A DNA stretch of 5,408 nt, from the NCBI GenBank assembly GCA_947303905.1, contig CAMYZR010000126.1:1-5408 (forward strand), written 5' to 3'. A program made the translations under genes and the position numbers. Origin of the DNA: an uncultured Atopobiaceae bacterium (GTDB lineage: Bacteria > Actinomycetota > Coriobacteriia > Coriobacteriales > Atopobiaceae). This document shows, in pieces, positions 4,753-5,408 of the stretch; positions within the stretch are counted from its first letter, which is position 1, and every line of letters starts with the position of its first letter. The notes under the pieces were generated by a model. The model searched no databases, was not told where the DNA came from, and saw only the letters and a program-made list of their open reading frames with translations.

Positions 4753-4776
4753 GATAGCCGCCCACGGGACTATCCC
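4753..4776 (-). promoter_or_regulatory. Inverted repeats in the rpmG leader
   Basis: GATAG (4774..4770) can pair with CTATC (4757..4753) four bases before the ribosome-binding site. Overlapping it, GGGATAGTCCC (4776..4766) is a small palindrome; a near copy, GGGATATAGTCCC (4444..4432), precedes secE. These could be leader hairpins, but they are short and chance is possible. Confidence 0.3.
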
Positions 4777-4795
4777 GAAGGTGACGCGAAGAGAA

Positions 4796-4825
4796 ACATT
4801 ACCATCCTTCGGCGCCTTCTGTCAA
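4796..4825 (-). promoter_or_regulatory. Promoter of rpmG-tRNA-Trp (and probably secE onward)
   Basis: A perfect -35 TTGACA (4825..4820) is followed after 18 bases by TAATGT (4801..4796). TGG directly precedes TAATGT, giving an extended -10. A start near 4790 gives a leader of about 50 bases. It is the only good promoter seen between the tuf terminator and rplA, so it may drive the whole rpmG to rplA unit. Confidence 0.65.
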
Positions 4826-4931
4826 CGGGCATCCTGACATCCGGGCTCTATCAACAAAACTACAAATACTGGTTCTGTCGGTTGTCCTTGCCCGCCAGGA
4901 TCGTGGAGCAGAAGGGCACCTGCCTGCTCAT

Positions 4932-4963
4932 AAAAGGGACCCGCACCTTTCGATGCGGGTCCC
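4932..4963 (-). terminator. Intrinsic terminator of tuf
   Basis: Perfect 10-base arms, GGGACCCGCA (4963..4954) and TGCGGGTCCC (4945..4936) on the minus strand, enclose an eight-base loop. TTTT follows at 4935..4932. It lies 29 bases after the tuf stop and separates tuf from rpmG. Confidence 0.92.
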
Positions 4964-4992
4964 TGGACTCTCGCAGATGTACTAGGTAAGTA

Positions 4993-5408
4993 CTAGTCGA
5001 GAATGGTGGAGACGCGGCCGTCGCCGACGGTGTGGCCACCCTCGCGGATAGCGAACTTGAGGCCCTGCTCCATGGCGATCGGGTGGATCAGCTCAGCCTT
5101 GATGGTGACGTGGTCGCCAGGCATAGCCATCTCAACCTTGGTGCCGTTGGCATCGGTGAGCTCCTGGATGTCGCCGGTGATGTCGGTGGTGCGGAAGTAG
5201 AACTGCGGACGATAGCCAGAGAAGAACGGGGTGTGACGGCCACCCTCCTCCTTGGTCAGAACGTAGATCTCGCCGGTGAAGGAGGCGTGCGGGGTGACGG
5301 ACTTGGGCTCGCAGAGAACCTGGCCGCGCTCGATGGCCTCGCGCTTGATGCCGCGGAGCAGGATGCCCACGTTGTCGCCGGCCTCGCAGTAATCCATGGT
5401 CTTGCGGA
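4993..5408 (-). CDS. tuf: Elongation factor Tu, C-terminal part (cut by window edge)
   Basis: The last 138 codons (the first incomplete) of EF-Tu are present, ending in TAG at 4995..4993. EF-Tu is the GTPase that carries aminoacyl-tRNA to the ribosomal A site. The piece starts RKTMDYCEAGDNVGILLRG, the end of beta-barrel domain 2. Domain 3 follows, with GGRHTPFFSGYRPQFYFR and the closing segment FAIREGGHTVGDGRVSTILD, matching the usual R/H-TVG.G.V ending. The GTP-binding domain lies outside the window. A strong terminator follows the stop. Compared with an E. coli length near 393, this is about one third of the protein. The in-frame ATG at 5397 is an internal Met, not a start. Confidence 0.98.
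   Translation of the reverse strand, partial: RKTMDYCEAGDNVGILLRGIKREAIERGQVLCEPKSVTPHASFTGEIYVLTKEEGGRHTPFFSGYRPQFYFRTTDITGDIQELTDANGTKVEMAMPGDHVTIKAELIHPIAMEQGLKFAIREGGHTVGDGRVSTILD

Larger units (their letters stand above)
4740..4992. other. tuf-rpmG intergenic region
   Basis: It contains, in transcription order, the tuf terminator, about 100 bases without recognised signals (4830-4931), the extended -10 promoter of rpmG, and a short leader with inverted repeats. No open frame with a ribosome-binding site was seen on either strand. Confidence 0.6.

Noticed and set aside
1..5408. CRISPR array, insertion sequence, prophage or toxin-antitoxin genes
   Set aside because: No regularly spaced short repeats, transposase motifs, terminal repeats or matching small gene pairs were seen; all genes belong to a conserved housekeeping cluster.

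Overview
The window looks like a housekeeping translation/transcription locus from a high-GC Gram-positive bacterium. My best guess is Actinomycetota, class Coriobacteriia (Collinsella/Olsenella/Atopobium-like). That rests on GC-rich codon use, a short NusG without the long N-terminal extension of Streptomyces, and the general feel of the RpoB, EF-Tu and L10 sequences. It is an inference, not a database result. Every gene found is on the minus strand, so transcription runs from high to low coordinates.

In transcription order the layout is: the 3' third of tuf (EF-Tu, cut by the window edge) ending in a strong terminator; rpmG (L33, only 49 codons); tRNA-Trp(CCA) with an encoded CCA end; a terminator-like hairpin; secE-nusG-rplK-rplA; a second terminator; about 500 bases without a protein gene, holding 62-base tandem repeats, a promoter and an L10-type attenuator leader; rplJ-rplL; a near-ideal UUCG-loop terminator; about 350 bases of AT-richer intergenic DNA; and the first 83 codons of rpoB, starting at GTG.

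The products work together. EF-Tu delivers aminoacyl-tRNA to the ribosome and contacts the L7/L12 stalk, which L10 anchors next to L11. L1 forms the opposite stalk of the 50S subunit. NusG binds RNA polymerase, whose beta subunit is RpoB, and can link it to the leading ribosome. SecE is part of the SecYEG membrane channel. The secE-nusG-rplKA-rplJL-rpoB order is one of the most conserved in bacteria.

The clearest regulatory logic is at rplJL: an extended -10 promoter, an L10(L12)4-binding leader and an intrinsic terminator whose stem competes with an antiterminator pairing. No new protein system was found. The parts least explained by known features are non-coding: the 62-base tandem repeat between rplA and rplJ, a near-consensus promoter pointing the wrong way (plus strand) in the rplL-rpoB gap, and a hairpin between tRNA-Trp and secE with no convincing promoter after it.
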